Source: Peptoniphilaceae bacterium | Lineage (GTDB): Bacteria > Bacillota > Clostridia > Tissierellales > Peptoniphilaceae | DNA: 64,000 nt | Direction: 5' to 3' | Assembly: GCA_030152565.1 (NCBI GenBank) | Contig: JASLJE010000006.1 | Location: forward strand, 38,770-102,769 | Shown: positions 63,632 through 64,000 of the stretch, piece after piece | How positions within the stretch are numbered: position 1 is the stretch's first letter | Layout: every line of letters starts with the position of its first letter | Made by a program: the position numbers and the translations under genes | The notes under the pieces: generated by a model | What the model was told of the DNA's origin: nothing | The model's database searches: none | What the model saw: only the letters and a program-made list of their open reading frames with translations

Positions 63632-63742
63632 AAAAAAAGAAGGGAAAACCCTTCTAAAAAAGACTTATTAAGTCTGTCTATAGAAAAGAGTAAATCTACT
63701 CTTTAAATTCAATAATTAAATTAAAGTATTCTTTTAATTTAA
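63632..63742 (-). promoter_or_regulatory. Hairpin-rich leader with terminators ahead of the ABC-F gene
   Basis: In the order transcribed: TTAAATTAAA/TTTAATTTAA (63716-63742), AAAGAGTA/TACTCTTT (63685-63704), AGACTT/AAGTCT (63661-63675) followed by five to six T residues, and AGAAGGG/CCCTTCT (63638-63655) followed by seven T residues, the last ending just before the ribosome binding site. Two terminator-like stems between promoter and start indicate transcription attenuation. Confidence 0.75.
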
Positions 63743-63753
63743 ACCTGAGAAAA

Positions 63754-63782
63754 AGTATATGGCCTGGAGGAAAAAAAGTCAA
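63754..63782 (-). promoter_or_regulatory. Promoter of the ABC-F leader
   Basis: Minus-strand TTGACT (63782-63777), 17-base spacer, TATACT (63759-63754). Placed just past the ribH terminator. Confidence 0.82.
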
Positions 63783-63807
63783 TAAAAAAGTTAGGCTCTT
63801 GCCTAAC
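63783..63807 (-). terminator. Terminator of ribH
   Basis: GTTAGGC (63790-63796) and GCCTAAC (63801-63807) pair around TCTT; the minus strand continues TTTTTTATT. Confidence 0.92.
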
Positions 63808-63849
63808 CTTCTTATTTATATATACAAAATATTTTAGGATTGGAATAAA

Positions 63850-64000
63850 TTAATTAATCAGAGAGCTAAGATTTACCATTTCTATAGCTGACACGGCAGC
63901 TTCATAGCCCTTGTTACCACTCTTACTTCCAGCTCTTTCTATGGCCTGTTCTATATTTTCTGTAGTGATGACTCCAAAGATAACTGGTATACCTGTTTCT
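63850..64000 (-). CDS. ribH: 6,7-dimethyl-8-ribityllumazine synthase, 3' end (continues outside window)
   Basis: Fifty C-terminal residues are visible, reading PVIFGVITTENIEQAIERAG and then GNKGYEAAVSAIEMVNL before the stop TAA at 63850-63852. These match the lumazine synthase C-terminus, including the conserved Arg-Ala-Gly and Gly-Asn-Lys-Gly segments. The frame continues past the right edge. It makes the riboflavin precursor, whose end product is used by RibF encoded at 38092-39027. A terminator follows. Confidence 0.93.
   Translation of the reverse strand, partial: ETGIPVIFGVITTENIEQAIERAGSKSGNKGYEAAVSAIEMVNLSSLIN

Overview
The window is AT-rich chromosomal DNA from a low-GC Gram-positive anaerobe. 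Support comes from a PolC-type DNA polymerase III, strong AGGAGG-like ribosome binding sites, a T-box leader, a Gram-positive LexA/YneA pair and an IspH-ribosomal protein S1 fusion of the kind known from Clostridia. No sporulation gene, phage, insertion sequence, CRISPR array, tRNA or rRNA was seen. A member of the Tissierellia/Peptoniphilaceae group is a reasonable guess, but that rests on gene content and style only.

Layout. 1-9083 (+): a tightly packed run, recN (3' end), a Nudix ADP-ribose pyrophosphatase, an M50 protease, scpA-scpB, an rluB-type pseudouridine synthase, mnmM, a flavoprotein, cmk, plsC and ispH-rpsA. 9194-11631 (+): two transporters, a DMT exporter and an NSS-family symporter; the symporter is preceded by its own promoter and a compact T-box. 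11817-19846 (+): miaB-mutS-mutL-miaA plus a PLP-dependent enzyme, joining tRNA A37 modification to mismatch repair. 19888-23890: small units, a lipid kinase, an ArsR regulator, the SOS divergon (yneA-like gene and lexA with three LexA boxes), a tyrosine recombinase and a small membrane exporter. 24105-28835 (-): nagB and the trehalose operon treP-treC with its regulator treR. 28943-29344 (+): an unrecognised small protein, then about 700 bases without a gene. 30078-37977 (-): rny, recA, pgsA, ftsK, pnp, rpsO. 38092-56132 (-): a very long translation, replication and envelope cluster which, in transcription order, reads rpsB-tsf-pyrH-frr-uppS-cdsA-rseP-ispG-polC, then a new promoter and rimP-nusA-rnpM(ylxR)-infB-rbfA-nrnA-truB-ribF. 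56323-64000 (-): a P1 peptidase, a GNAT acetyltransferase, an orphan lipoprotein with a YczE-type membrane protein, a MATE transporter, a frameshifted SAP-domain gene, an ABC-F ATPase behind a hairpin-rich leader, and the 3' end of ribH.

The most informative signals are regulatory or are changes inside familiar proteins: a T-box with an apparently very short Stem I whose specifier reads as tyrosine; a MutL that keeps the clamp-binding motif while replacing two metal-site residues of the endonuclease; a PolC with an altered PHP site; a candidate attenuator ahead of the ABC-F gene; a trehalose operator that fills the promoter spacer exactly; and a one-base frameshift in the SAP-domain gene. No wholly new multi-gene system was recognised. 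The best candidates for undescribed biology are the orphan gene at 28943 and the hairpin-rich silent region after it.
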